A stretch of 64,000 nt of DNA, from assembly GCF_018139145.2 (NCBI RefSeq), contig NC_059478.1:30317001-30381000 (forward strand), in the 5' to 3' direction. Origin of the DNA: Gymnogyps californianus (Eukaryota; Chordata; Aves; Accipitriformes; Cathartidae). How positions within the stretch are numbered: the first letter of the stretch is position 1; every line of letters starts with the position of its first letter. Position numbers and translations under genes: made by a program. Below the pieces are notes generated by a model that was given only the letters and a program-made list of their open reading frames with translations, was not told the origin of the DNA and made no database searches. This document shows positions 24,901-39,900 of this stretch, piece after piece.

Positions 24901-27900
24901 GAAAAGAGCTTAAAAGGAGATGCCTTCTGTGTGGAAGAAGAAACACTGAACTACTTAAGCCAGGAACTCAGCTGGATACATAAGAATTCCCAGGCAGTAG
25001 CTCAGGCATGTGTGTTTCAATAACTAATAGCCTGGACATTTCCTGTTAATACTGTACTACAATCACAGTTTGCTTTGGTTTGGATCTTAATAATAAATAT
25101 ATAACATATATTTTACTTTAATTGTAACTTGTATAATTCAGTAAATTTGCAGGTCCTTTTAGGGCCTTTTAACATATATCTGTGCCTATATATAGCTATA
25201 TAGAGATATATAAATAAATACTCTCACACACATGTAAAAAAAAAATCCTTATCCTTCCTTAATTCATTAAATTTGAGGGCTCCTGGCTATATGGAATATT
25301 TCTGTTCAGGAGCATAAATCTTTTTGCTATCTCCCTAACCTTGTGACAAAGCTAAGAAGAATCAACAGTTCTTACAGATCGCTTGCACTGCTGATATAGT
25401 CTGACTGTTGATATAGTCTACCTTGTCTTACAAGGATGCTTGATGGTAAAACACTTAGTAACTCAAACAACAAATTAACCCACTGCAAGGCTTTTACTAC
25501 TCCATCATCAGAAACGGTATGTCCCTTATGTGAAAGGTAACCTGTTAACCATGCATTTACCTTATTCCGAGCCATTATCTGCTGCAGACACTAATGAAGT
25601 TACTAGCGAGCCCTCTCTGAATCCAGCAGATTTCCAGTTGCCTACTGATGAAACTGCTGTTGCTAAAAACTTTGCTGTATGTAATATATGATGCAAGTAG
25701 GAAAGCTTTTTCACCTGAAGATTCATTTTGGTGACTTCAGACCTGATGACAGTACGTGCTTCTCAGTCCCTCTCATACAGAGAGGTATGCACCGAGAGAG
25801 TCTATGATCCTTACACGTGTTGACTCATTTTGAACTTACATTATCTTTTGGGAACAGCAGTGTTGTAGGAATAATGGGCAACTTTCTTGAGCAGTGATAA
25901 TAACAGAAAGGGAACTACACAGTTGGACGCAGTAAGAATCTACTTATTAATGACCATATATTACATAGTGGTAAACCAGTTCAGTTTTGATGCATTAAGT
26001 TATCGTGGGAGTTAAAAACAGCTGAAGATATAGGAGAATAGTAAGACAGGGGTTTCTTACAAAGTAAAACTGCCAAAACTAGAAGCATACCACTGAAAGA
26101 AGAGAACTTAAAATGCAGTTTTTCAGATTACAAGGGTGCAATGGAGGAGCCAGCCTCCTCTCCACCCTGTCCAAGACACGGGAGCAACAGGGCATGCACC
26201 ACAGAGAGAAGCAGGTTGGTTTAAAACAAAAGGAACATTTTGCTCACACAGCATGCCCTGGCCTGTGGCACTGATAGCCACAGGAAGTCAAGAATCAAAC
26301 AAAATACCTAGTTTTTTAAAAAGGGACTGAATAATTCAATGGCCAAAACCAACATTTCCATCTAAGCGAGGGGTAATCATATCTTGTGCTTCAGGATGTA
26401 AACTGATAGCCCAAGGAGGCGGAGAGGAATTCTCCTCTCTTCACTCATCATACAACTTCGTATGATTGACCAGGTATTGTGGTTTTTTTCAAATTCCCTT
26501 TGAAGCACCATGTGTAGGATGGCGCTGAAGACATAATACTAGTCTTGAGGGACCTATGATTTCAGGTGGAATTGCAAAGCTAATGCATTCCTCTCCTGAG
26601 GATGCATCAGTAGATAATTAAGTAAAAGGACTAATCAGAAAAATCTTGTTTATGTAATACCTTCATCCACACAACCGACAGAAAACTATTGGAAGAACTG
26701 ATCCTAACTCGGTAACATACCTCGTCTATGATACTGCGCACAGTTCTGCACCATGCTGAGCGCTGTCTTAAAATACTCAGCTTCACAGCCCTTCCTAAGG
26801 GAAGCTCTTGAAGTCAGATAGGATACTATCCACGAAGAGTCATTAAACCAAGTGTTAGACATACACAACGAGCCAATTCCTCACCTCTACTGCAAAGCAT
26901 TTGTCACTCACATCAATGGGAACACTCAGAAATCTCGATCTTAACAGAAGGATTTTTTAAAAATTAAAAGTCAAAACATAGAAGATATTCATCTGTCTTC
27001 TCTCTCATTTTATAAAGTGCATACCCTTAGGAATCTCAAACAGAAATCCCAGTAAGACTTTTACATAAATTTTCTTGTGATCATGTTTTAACAATGTATT
27101 TTGGATGGTGAAAGTTCATATTAAATTGTAAGTAAGGCCTGTGTGAGGGAACTATCTGGGTATGCCATGAGCTAGCAGTGATCTATAGAAAAGACATCTA
27201 ACAGGCTACAAGTACCATTACCTTGTTTTAGAATTATTTATCCTGCCTCTACTTTCAGCCTTCCGAAGCAGGCAGTGGTGTGTAAGCCTTTGTGTATTTT
27301 CACAATGCACACCAAACGTCTTGTTCCAATATTATTGCAACATAAAGAACCAAAAAATAAATACATATTGACACTGATTTTTCTGAGCTTTCTGTCAAGA
27401 TGTCTAGATGTATGTTTTCTATATTCATCCACAGTACTTAGTCTGAGTAAGAAGCAGATTTACACTTTGCTTTAGCCAGTCTTTGTTCACTAGCAGTTCC
27501 TGGACAAATTACCATAGAGTAAGAAATTGTAAAGCCAGATTTTGAGCTGTTTTAAGATGAGCTTTTTCATGAGCTAGTTGATCATCTCTTGACTGCCAAA
27601 AACTACACACGATATACTTAATTAGTAAATATTGAATGGAATTGAAAATTGAAAAATAATGAAAATAAATTCAAACTAAGATTCTTGAATAATAAGTGGG
27701 AATGAAGTCTAACTGCAAAATAGAAATATCTAAGATAGGGATGTTTCCAATATGAAAACTGTCTGGGTTGTTGTTTTTTTTTTTATGATGTGATGGCTTG
27801 ATTGGCAGATTCCTCAGCTAGACAAAGAACCTCAACCCATATCCCATTGAGTTCAGTGGAAACAGGACCAAATCCAGACTGAAAAACATCTGTCCTTTAT

Positions 27901-30900
27901 CTCAAATAATTTTTTGTATACTTCGGGTTATAAGACCATTCTGTAATACAGTTCTCATGCATAGCATGTCGCCATATCAAACAATCTTGACTTTGAGAAT
28001 TATGTTTAACTCATATTAATATGAAGAAAAGTATATAATAAAGCACCAGAGTAAGAAGTACAAAGCAAAGGAGCTCCATGTTTTATCTTAAGTGACTCGT
28101 ACAGTATTGCAGCTAGTTACAAAACCTGAGATTTTCCATGAAACCAGGTTCTACCATAAAATCCAGCATGCCAACCATTCCATTCATAAAATCTCTCCCC
28201 CAAGCATTATAGTTACTTATATTGTGAGAAAGACCAATTCAGTTCCAGGACCAGGAGATTATTTTTTTTTTAAATGGAAAAAAAAAAAGTTAAACTGATT
28301 TTCATCTCTTCCCATAATATTAAAAATGATGTGTAAAGCTCTGCTAATCTGGTCTCTGGATAGCGCCCAATCTCTTGCCACGTGTTTCTGTTCTGGGTCT
28401 TGCCCTACGGGAATTTCTGTCAGCACATGCTCAGGAAACAGTTATACCGTTCACTTTTTTTTTATTTTTTTTTTTTTTTTAAGACAGACTCTATCTGAAG
28501 TTTGGTGAACCTTTGCACTAATCACTGCCAGGTGCCTCTGGCTATGTTTCTGGAATGCAAGGAATCTTTTCCTTCTCTCCCTCTTTCTTCCTTTCTCCTC
28601 TTCCCCCGCCCTCCCCGATATATAATAAATCCTTCAATGCAGATCACCTTGCTGGGCATCATTGCATTTTATTACCCTTTCTGATAAACAATGAGCAAAC
28701 AAGTTACTCGGCTGTGATACATTGCCCTTCTTACAAGGCCTCAGTCTCTGCTCCGTGACGGCAAGATACGACACTGTGTGTCTGTTTTTCTCTTTTCTCG
28801 CTGTGCTTGTGGCCAGCTTGAGTAGGTGGCTGCTGTTAAGAGACTCGGGCTCTATTCCTGGCTCTGCTACTAATGCAGTGTGTGACATACCTCCGTGTGT
28901 AACATCTTTAAAGTAGGACTGAGGCAATGTCAGCCTTTTTCTAGCTTCTAGATAAATACAAGATACTATTTTTTCATTCAGAATACTGCCTTGGATTACT
29001 TGAATCCAGTTCTGCATCTTCACTCATCCACACTCTGAGCAGTGTCAACAAGTGTCTGTACAATGAGTGCAGGAGCTAGTTAGCTACGAGGAGTAAGAGG
29101 GGCTTCATAAACATTATGGAGAACGCTATCCAGGGGACCTTTAATGTGACTGAAGAGTCTTAGGTCATTTAATTGCTTTAGAGTATTTTTAATAATACCA
29201 ATAACAGTGATATGAAAACAGCTTCGGGTTCAAAATTACACAGGAGGCAAAGGAGTCCTTTCCTGGTACACTCAAAGGCTTTCTGTGTGGGCCTTCTCTT
29301 CAGGTACACAGTGACTTACTGAAATACTCACAGTCTTTGCTAACAAACACACATGCAAGTCTCAGTTGGGCGTAAAACATAACTCAGTATTTTGTAATGC
29401 ATTTCATTACCTACACAAACTCACACATATAGACAAACATGTTTTTTCTATGTTAAATGAATATCTCTGCAATTGTTTTGACCTGCTATGTGCAATTTCT
29501 GCAGAGTAGCTAATCATAGCGATCATTATGGGAACTGTGCCAATCTAAAAGATGTTTTTATTTATAAGGGTTTGTTCAATAAGCATCGAAATGAAGCTGA
29601 TGAATCACTACAGTGGAAGCCGCTACACGTAAGGGAAATTTGAAAACTTATTCTTGCTAATAATCTAGCAGGAAAATATATTTCAAAAGTAAAAAAAAAA
29701 ATCCTTATTAATGTGGTCAAAGAAATATCAAAACATATTTAAATAAAGAGCACTGCATTAGGTTCATGTGATTGCCAGGAAGTCAATTACAAAGACATGC
29801 AATCAAACACAGATATTGTCTACTCAATATTATCTGGCATGTAATGCATGCTTGACTGATCAATCTTATTTTAGTCATTTAAGGTCATTATTCTCTGGCA
29901 AGTATGCAGCAAGATGCTTCCAGGTGCAGGTAGGTTCTGTACAGGTAGCTGATGTCTGCTTTCTTCAAGTTTACAGTCTAAAAGGCACTATACCGAATAG
30001 TGGGTTAACATAACTTAATCATTTGTTATACCATGATAAATTATTGTGTTTGGTGTATATGGTTTACATCTAACTGCAGAAGTTTCACTTAAAAAGCAAA
30101 ACACAATTTGAAAAAAAAAAAAAGAAAAAATCAGCTTTACAGATGTTAAGCGTAAATTTAACTACAGATAAAACCAGTAATGGCTAAAATCATTAATATA
30201 ATGCAGAAGAGCTGTGGTTGAATCCATCTTAAATGCTTTCTGAGTTACTCTGACCAACTCCTTTAACCTCCCACCTTCTCCTGTAACTCTCTTATTTCTT
30301 ACTCTAAGATAGTTTTGCTTACAGTGTCTCTTCTGGGCAGGCAACATAGCGCTTACTTTGAGATGCACTGATGAAGGCTCTCTAATGAATGTCAATCCAG
30401 CCCATTTAGAAACACAAATGAAATACATGCCCACCTATTTCTGCTGATGGCCAAACAATATTTTACCCCATGATCAAGCACTAAGTTCTTCTTAACCATG
30501 TATTGTTGAAGTAAGCCTATGCTAATGCTAATTTTGCTTTAAGGGGGGAAAAAACTTTATAAGCCTATCTGGACATGATTATAAATGAATTCTGATCACA
30601 TTTTCTACAATGAGATAAATGACTTGGGATTTGAAACCAGATGCTCTTAATTACCGATTTTCTTTGTTACATGAACCTCAGCTCCGCACCTGTACATTGT
30701 TCTTTCTTTGGACAGATGTACTGATGCCCCTTTTGCGTGCTCAGATCCATAACACTGAGATAAATTATGATGGGTTCTTGGCTTCCTCCATTGAAAATGT
30801 TTTCAGCTGTCAGAGATATCTGTTTCTTGTTATTGGTTTTAGTGCTTTTGAAAGAAAGACTAAAACACTGACTTGTGTATTCTATTATAAATGAAGAGTA

Positions 30901-33900
30901 TTCTCCAGTGGAATCCACAATGAGTGAGTGATGTATCTCCTTGGTCCTAGGAACGGTTATAAAAACTGTGTAGGTATTTAGTTCTCCAGAGTACTTCTAG
31001 AGAATAAAAGTTTGTTTCCTGAAAAGATTCTAGCAACATGCCAGCTCCTAGTCAATTTATGTGAGCTCACAAACTTAAAGATTAATAAAAATTAGACATA
31101 AGTAGTTAAGACACCTAATTGTCTCTTAAAGTAATGAGAATTAGGTACACAAATGCATTTTCCTACCTGGCCTGGATTCTGGCAGTTCAAGGAGATAGCA
31201 TAATGTATTGAAAAGAATCTCTCCCATTTCTTTTACTGGTTTTGGGGCAATTTCTTAAATCTATCCCAGAAACAGTCATGCTCCACAAAACTAGCTGCTT
31301 GCAAACAACAGCGAAACTCTTACAGCCACAATTTGAGTCTGGTCCCATCTGATGAGCAAGCACCCACCAAACCCTTTGTATGCCATCATCATCTACCAGC
31401 AAAGCCGAAGCCAAAAACAATCCCACAGAGCAGAGACGTGGGGTTGTTGGAGGGTGCTTCCTCCCAGCTCCGCAGCTCACTGCGAGCAGGTAGCGGGGCT
31501 GGACCAGATTCTTCTTTGAAATGGGGGCACCTGACAGGGTCCTGGCAATGTATGTAACAGGGCTGAAACGTGGGTAGGAGCTGGCTTACAGTCTCTTATT
31601 GCCAAAGTATAACGTGGTAGTTGTACACATACAAATCTAACACACAGGATTTTATCCTGCATATTTGTTTTCAACCTTAAAAGTATGAGGAATTTCAAAT
31701 CTGGTGTTCCCTGGTTGAGCAAGAAGGGAGGCTCTGTGTACCTTGCGTTACTTTACGTAAAGAGAAATGAAGGACTAAATTTTTAACAGAGAACTCTTTA
31801 CATTTAAGTATTTCTGTGGTATTCGAATTAACAGGTGCTAAGAGGCAAGCAAACAAAAATTCTGATGTTTAAGCAGCCTGATTCAAATGTCTCTTTTCAC
31901 TTGATTGTTTTTAAGTCCTGTTTCTTGTGATTTTTGTATGGGTAAGTGGCTCTTCAGGGGGGTCTGGAACATGGTTTGAACTGGTTGTAGTTAGCTGGTG
32001 AGAAGCCTGGGCAAAAGAGCGTTGTGTAAGCTCCTTCCTCTAACTTTGATTGCTTAATCCTTTATATTAAAGGCTCACAAGATTGGATTCAGAGTTCTCA
32101 TTAATCATCACCTATGGACATCACAGATGTCTTAATCCCACTATTTCTTCATTTACTGTTGTGTTTACAGAGCAGAAATGACCTAAATTACCACAGGAAT
32201 ATAAAAAAATAGTTTCACTTTCCTTTCCCTTGGAGACACATCACCTTCCCAATAAAGTTATTATTTGTCAGTACCCCCAGCTTCTTTTGAGAACATAAGT
32301 GCTGTTTGTTATGGGCGACACAAGTGACAGAGGGCCTCACAGGCACATATAGAGGGACCGTGTTCAGATCCTACAAAGTGACCTTGTTAGGTCATTAAGC
32401 TAAATTGGTGCAAATCCCTAACTTGGTGCCACCACTCAAACTCACTTAACTTTAGTCATATCAGTTTCATTTAAGCTGATAATTTATCACACGAAATATT
32501 CTAAACTGGAATTTACAGACATAGTTTACAAATGAAACTAAGTACATTTTTAGATGACTTAAGATAATAACAGCTAAAAAAATGGTAGAAAGAAAGTGAA
32601 GTGCAACATTCACCTAAGATTTAATACTAAAAGCTGGTTTTCCATCTTCATTCTGCTACAAATCAAAATAGACTATTTTTGCAATGGGCAAAATGCAACT
32701 GAGTTAGACATTATACATGGCATATGCTACAATAAATGCTAAAATAAACCTTTGCTACCTGAAATAAAAAATAAATATATATTTAAACCTGGATCATGAC
32801 AAGCCCACTTTCTGGATGCCAAAATATTTCTCAGTCACACACTTTTAGTTTAATTAATATCAATATAAGTAAAATTTTTTGGTCTAGCATACACTTCATA
32901 CCAGAATTTGGAAAAGTACTCTCCATATTGTATAAAGCCAGTATAAATACATTTGGTAATGAAGTCAGATTTTGTTAGAACATTTTCAAGTGAATTAGAT
33001 AATTTTGTCAAACTATTTAAATGTCTTAGCAAACCATTTGGGAAAATTGACTGCTGCACTTGGTATTGACTTTGGCAAAGGATGGTATAACATAGGGCTT
33101 TTTTTTTCAAAAAAAGAAAAAGCCTTTAAATCAAATTCTGAATCTTATGTCAAACTTGAGTAGACTATTTGTACTCCGCCTCATGTAGTTTTTGGCATCT
33201 TGCATATTTGATGACTCAGTAATTAGATTTCTTGATAGTAATCATTTGGTTCATTCCACAGACTTAAACTATGCAATCCAGTCTTGTCATCGTACTGGTT
33301 CACAGTATAGAAATTCTTCGCATTTACTTAAACATGAATGCTGAGACAGCTGACAAATGAGGCAAAACATTATATGTGTGCCAGAAAGCTGGAACGGTTA
33401 ATATGAAGAAAGGTAGTGTTAGGTGTTTCTTTCCTATTGTAAACCATATATATTTTATATGAGTAATGGCATACTGCTATGAACTGGCAAAGGTGTAACA
33501 GTTCTATAATTCAGTGGCTCCAAGCATTAGATTATTAAGTGATTTTGCCCAGTTAAATGGATGAATGCTTTAAACAAAACTGTGCTAAATGAAATTCAAG
33601 GACTATTAGTTCACACTAAGTTTCTGTACTTGCAATTAAAATGTCATGTATGGGCTTTATTTCAGCAGTCATTAATAATGTAAGCATAAACAATTAAATA
33701 CAGCAAAAGGATCTTGGACTGGGTATGACAAGGCTGAATGCAGATTATTTTGAGTTTAGAAAATGGTATTTGAGATGCTGAAAAAGTAATTATGTCATGA
33801 AACTAGACACCCTGCTTTAAAATAACTATTCAAAAATACATTCCACTCTCCATTTCCTGATGTTTGGTTCATGGTCTGTTATCATCTCACTCTTACATTT

Positions 33901-36900
33901 TGTCATAGGATATTAACTATGGTGTTTCTGCAAAGACTTTACATTACTTAGGTATATAAGCACTGAGATAATACATCAGCACTGTTGCCTCCTCTGAGAA
34001 AGAATACCTATTCCACTAGAACTGAAAACAGCAGAGACAATTCTGATGTAAACCTTGGCCTAAGCAAATGATCAAAATGTCTGTAGAAGGAGCTCAGTGA
34101 GAAACTCAGCTCACTCAGCATGGTGTTTCTGCTGAAAGAGAAGTGCTGTACTCTGGAACGGAGACACGAGGGGCAGCAAGGAGAATTCATCTGGGAGCTT
34201 CAGACCCCTCAAACTGGAAAACTGTCTGTTGCCCTCATTCTGGTCAAGTCTTTGCTTTCATTTCTTATTAACAGTATCAAAATGTGAAGTGCCTTAGAAA
34301 CAAATCCAGCTTACTGACAGCCTGTTAAATCCTTCCCACAGTATATCCTTAGTTTATTTCATTCTTGGTTGGGATTTTTTGCGTTAACTCCCCTAGGAAG
34401 CCCATCCTAGAAGCAAGTCAAAGAGGAAACAGCTGAGCAGCACACTGGGCAGCAGTGAGAGGAAGGGATCCTGCTCCCCCAGGCTCAAGTAGTCCCATTC
34501 TGCAGGGAAAGAATAGCTCGTGGATTACCTTCACTTTGGACTGTCTGTCTCCATTCCTCCCATTTGCGCTCACTGCCTTCTCTGCTACAGAAAACTTCAT
34601 ATTTATCTGGTATAACTTCCACCTAAATCAGCATGCCCAGTGCCTCCTGTTGGCCATGACTCTGCCACAGGCATGAGTCTGCCAGCAGGAAATAGAAGGT
34701 CAGGAATGTGGGCGGCAGGGCAGGGAAGGAGAAGGGCTGGGCACAGGCATCTTATGTGACAGGGACAGGATAAGTCTATTCCTATGATGGGCAGATATAC
34801 ATCATACATTGAGAGGGGGCACTGGTACCTGCTGCTGGCATAGGTCAGAAGAGATGGCTGAAGGAGGAGCTGGGTATAGAAGCTAAGCTTGCCACACCAT
34901 TCATCCCCTAATTAAGAAGAAAATGGAGTAATTTGTTCCTAATTGAATTTCCTCAATCAGATTGTCCTTCAACTACTCCAGGTGTAATTTTCCTTACTGT
35001 GCCCATTCCATGCCACATACACTCTGCCTTCTGCCCTTTGCTTAAAGCATACAATTAAAAACTTTCTGGGCTTTCCTTTCCCCATATAAAAGAAGGGATG
35101 AGTCAGTCACTGGACTAGGATGGAAAAACGCTATGTTCAATTGCTGTATTTGCTAAAGAACCCCAACATATTTTTAGGGAAAAAATCTCTTAATCTCTCT
35201 GTATCCCAAGTTCCCATCAGTAAAGCAAAATTAGAGGCCCTTCCCTGTCCAAAGTTCTAGGAACAAAACCTGTAAGTGTGATGTTTAATTTGCATGAGTC
35301 TAGGCACCAAAAAAAAAACCCTGAGCAAAAAGATTAGAGGAGAATTTTGTGGCTTACAGAGATTCTTTACTGTTGAGAAGATGTTATGAGATCCTTGAGC
35401 AAATGGTGCTTTAGAAATATCAGATACTGCAGCAATGCAACGCAATGCAATCCATACTGTAGCAATGCAATCTATACAATCAGTGTGACAATATACTCTT
35501 CCCTGATGAGGATCTTACTGGTTAATGCCTGCTGCTGAGAGATGTATTACAGAAAATCTTATCAGAGAGCAAGGAAGTGAGAAAGCCTGGCACTGACAGG
35601 CTTACTAAGGCTAAATAAGTCTTACTAAGGCAAACACTGCCTTATTCCTGAGTGAGTCATAGTTTGGGTTTTTACCCTTTGAGAGATTTCTCATTTTAGC
35701 TGAGAAAAGTTCTCTGCACTTACCCAAACCTACAAGAACTCATCAAGGAAGAATTAAAAAAAAAAAAATCTAAATGCAATTGCATGATATGAAGAAAAAA
35801 AATCTTAGTGTGTTTTGTTGAAGACAAGGACAAGGCCCTGAGCAACCTGATAGTAATGTCAAAGTTTGCCCTGCTTTGCAGAGGGGATGGATGACATGAC
35901 CTTCTGAGGTCCCTTCAAAACTAAATTATTCTATGATTCTAAAACAAACAAAATTGCTTAGTTTGGGCCAGTGTTTTCCATTTGAACAGCATCCATGCAA
36001 AGTAAAATAAACAATTAATCATTCATTATCATGCCAGACAGAGGCCAAGCATGTTTCACACACATACCCTTCCCTGGCACTCTCCAACGGTGACTGATGG
36101 TGATGTGGACTGGAAAGGGTAGAGTCGAGTGGATGGTGTCTTGAAGGGATGTCATGAGAAGGTGGCAATATACCTGGTGAGGGACCGTTATGGTTAGCGC
36201 TGGAACCACTGTACATGCCTGTGAACACACATCATTTTGCAAAATAAAATAAGCAAGGAAAGAAGCATCCAAGTAAGTCCTTGAGAGTCCCCAACTCCTT
36301 CCCTATCCCCCACCCGACCCTGAGACACAAACACACCGCAGCCCACTTCTGTTGGGGAAGTCATACTGCCAGGGGGAGTCACCTACTCAGAGACCCAGTA
36401 CGTTAGTGAATACTGCTGTGCTTGGAACAGCACTCAAAGCTGTATCAAGGTATTTTGACACCTGTGTGTCTCCCCTCCAGCCCTCTCAGGTGGTCTGTTT
36501 CTTCCTTGTTGTGACTGCAGACCTGTAAGCACTCCTCCTAGCAGGTGGTAGGACTTGGCAGGACTCTCACCCTGCCTTCACCATACTTCTGAGTGAGAAC
36601 TCACAGTGCTTGTTGCTTGCAGAATGATGGAGCTCATATTGACAGCGGAGTGGTACATGACACCTTACCAACATCACATTAGACACTGAACTCAGAGCAC
36701 TGTGTTTGTTTAAGGGGGACCAGGATTTGGGGTTTTTTTCATTGTTCATTTAAAACTTTTTAATTTGACTTTCAATTAGTATGCTGCTGGACATCCTAGA
36801 CCATTTAAAAATACCACATATTGATACAAATGAAACCCCAATAAATTAAATATGAAGAGGAGTGAGGAGAAATTTTTAATGAGATCATGAAAACAAAAGG

Positions 36901-39900
36901 TTTACTAGTACACAGAGGTACTGAAGGAGTGTTGATGTTCCATTTTTTTTAGGACTCTAGCTACTCTCCTCTACCATGGCAGTCAAGCACCAATAGTCAA
37001 GTGTCTATCATGCCCTCAAGCACATACTTTGTTGAGGAAGCTTTGTCCAGGACTCTTGGATTAAGATGCTGGGATTAAGTTTTTTTCTTACAGTCTCCGT
37101 TCTAAAGAGTAAGCCATGCACTAAGACAGTCTAGGCTATCTGGGGGTCAGAGCCTTGACGCTGACTTTTGGCGTGAAGGCTGCAGCGAGGGCAGGCATCT
37201 GCAATGAGGGGAGATTGCAGAAGTGCCTGCTGCCTGGCGTTACGAACACTGTTTGCAAACACCACCCTATGGCAGGGGGAAAAAAAGGACTGGCTCCTAG
37301 TAAGTGCAATTCTTGGGAAAGTCTAGTCCTCCTTTTCTCAGTTTCTCTGCCCTTCTCCTCCTCTTCTTAAAGTTTGCCTACAACACATCTCCCAGAGTTT
37401 TGGCCCACCAGGGCATGCCTCCCAGGGAATCTGCACACAGAGGAGGACTAGAGCAGCCACTGTATTCTGAAGGCTGTGGGGAGCAAATGAAGTTTGCCAG
37501 CTCCCACAGTGTCCAGCTACAGCACAGAAGACCCCACACGCCCTCTGAGGCCTAGTTTCTTTGCCTTCTCTCCTCCTGTAGCATTCACCTTTCCTCTCCC
37601 ACTCACTGTGCGCGGAGCTACGCATTCATGAAGACAGAGCTGTGTGTCAGCTATGCTTGGACGTGTCCCATGTCACTGACAGGGTTCTGGATGGCACTCC
37701 TCCCAAACCTTCACAGTGACATGGAACAAGCAGAAAGCATCATGAAAATCTGGAGCTGTGGGGAATGTGTGACAGCCCTCTGGGTGGATAAGACACGGCT
37801 GAATGTCAGCATCTGTTTCTGTGCAATTGAAGAGCAGAACCACTAAGGCAAGATTCCAGCCACCTTTGTCAGGGACTTCAGATGAGTCAAAAACCTCTCA
37901 TGAACAATGAGTCCTCAGCTGTTGACAGATCTAAAGCAACAAAAATGAACCACATCATCTCTGTCTCCCACTAGACAGAACATTTGTCAACCAGCCAGTG
38001 AAACCAACTTGCTTTCTGCACTGAAAGCCAGACAGAAGGGGCTTTAAGTCAGATGTTCCCAGGTGATGCTAGGATTTATTTGTCAAAGCCTCTTCTGATA
38101 ACAGTGAGTCAGTATCTAGGATGCTACACTGTGAAAATGTCATTTTTCTACTGGTGGCTTCAGTCCATTTTATAATACAATAGTTTCCACTTCCCCCAAA
38201 TCCTTACTGTTCATACATTCATTACCAGGCTTGGAAGATGAGCCAAATACCAATTTGACCTTGACTGTACAGTGTCATTTCACACTTCAGCTGTATTTCT
38301 TACAACATGCAGTTCAGGTATATTGGCAGCACAGCCTGGAGGAAACTGCTGAACATGAAGAGAGATGTTTATGCTCTCTAAGCGTAGCAGACTATTACTG
38401 GTCCCTGTCAATAACTCACCCAAAAAGCTCAAAAACCCTCAAAAGGCAGTTTTAGCAGTGTGGTGGCCAGTAAACACACTCAAATGTTTTATCTTACAAT
38501 CCCACTCCTGAACAGTTCATGAATGTTTAAGAGGTCTCTCCTGGCCCCTTCCATATTGTCTCAGCTGCTGAGGATAGTTCAACTCTTTGCTTGAGGTGGA
38601 TGAGCAAGACAGAGTAGCAGAGTACCTACAATCAGCTTGCCCCTCTAGAAAAGCAAGATGTTAAAAAAAACACCCCACACATCCATATGTCCAGGAGACG
38701 AGTCCTGCATGATCCCATGCACTCAAACCCACCCCATTAGAAAACCAAATGAAACCAGAATCCCTGTCACTCTGAGTTTCTGCCATGCCCAGCCACTATG
38801 CAGAGGAGTTCACCCAGCTGTGGAACTACTAGAGTGGACACCCGTTGCCCACTCTTGGGCTTGAAAAGATGTATTGCTGTGGATCTCCTCTCCTATTTAA
38901 AGTAGGGCTTCTTCCATCCACCCTGAGTTTATCCATCTTTTGACTTACTGATCACACCTTCCCTGGAAAAGGCCCCTGCTTGGAGCATATGTGTGCTGAG
39001 GCTTGTAAGGTTTGTTCATCAGTGAGTTTTCCTTTTCCTACATCTTTATTTACCACAACACCCTCACTTACGCTCAGTTTGACACGTGGCATCTCTTGTC
39101 CCCCCAACCCCCCTTCCACACCGCAGCTTGTGCTGCCTCACCCCAGAAGCCGCTGGCTCCCCTTGCACTGACGCCCCCTCTCCACGGCATTGCTAGATCA
39201 GCAGCCCACCACAACATTGGCCGAAGCACGTCAGGGTAAACCCAGCTGTCCCCATATCCTCTGTGACACTTCGACAAATGTGGCGCTACACGTGTGCTGC
39301 CTGCTGCCAAGCAGCATGTGTCACAGCTGAGCCCTGCCTGCTTCTTCCGCAGTGGGAACACTAATTTTGGGTGCCACTCTCTGGTATCCAGCTGCCAGTA
39401 TTCATGAAACTTGTCAGAACGCAATTATCTCTGAGGCGTTTGTCAAATGTGGTTGAGCTTGGCTCATGGGTTTAAAAAAATACTGTGGGGAAGGGGACTG
39501 ACACACATGTGGACAGAGAGGCGAGCAAAATGATTACATAAGCCTTGCTTCCTAAGGAAACGAGACTAAACCCAGAATCCCGATTTGTACAGTGTGTATC
39601 CCTCAGACACAGGGCTAGTGGGAGGAACGGAGGGAGCTGCAAGGCTGCTCTGGCATCAGACACAGCGATGTGCGCTCCTGGGCCTGCTGGTGAGGCTCTG
39701 AGACTGCACAGCCTACCATTTGGATGAGGGCTGCATCCGCCCCTGAAGCTTCTGGATAGTGAGAAAGCCGAAACACGAGCCAACGTAGACAAAGAATCGC
39801 CCCTATTGTTCACTTGCTTTGCTTGCATGGGGTGTCTGCCTGTAATTAAGAGTACTTCGAGGGCCATGTGGCACACACAATGGAAGATGGGATTTACTAT

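Larger units (their letters stand above)
21042..36067 (-). other. GLIS3: GLIS3 largest complete intron (15.0 kb)
   Basis: A GT-AG intron (GTATGT ... TTTCTAG). It contains CR1/L3-like fragments at about 23596-23690 and 26136-26345, a MIR-like remnant at 28825-28925, a nearly full-length MIR/CORE-SINE-like element at 35105-35425 and a CR1 3' end at 35820-35940. Also present are a C11 run at 22915-22925, a CpG patch with a GCGGCCGC site at about 24240-24340, a short GT run near 24700, an AT-dinucleotide tract at 25185-25230 and a T-rich tract at 28455-28480. No coding exon was found in it. Confidence 0.88.

Noticed and set aside
36068..36218. Longer version of the His-rich exon reading through the donor (GYVCETC...)
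   Set aside because: Reading stops soon after; the GTATGT donor and the in-phase next exon at 21041 show that the exon ends at 36068.
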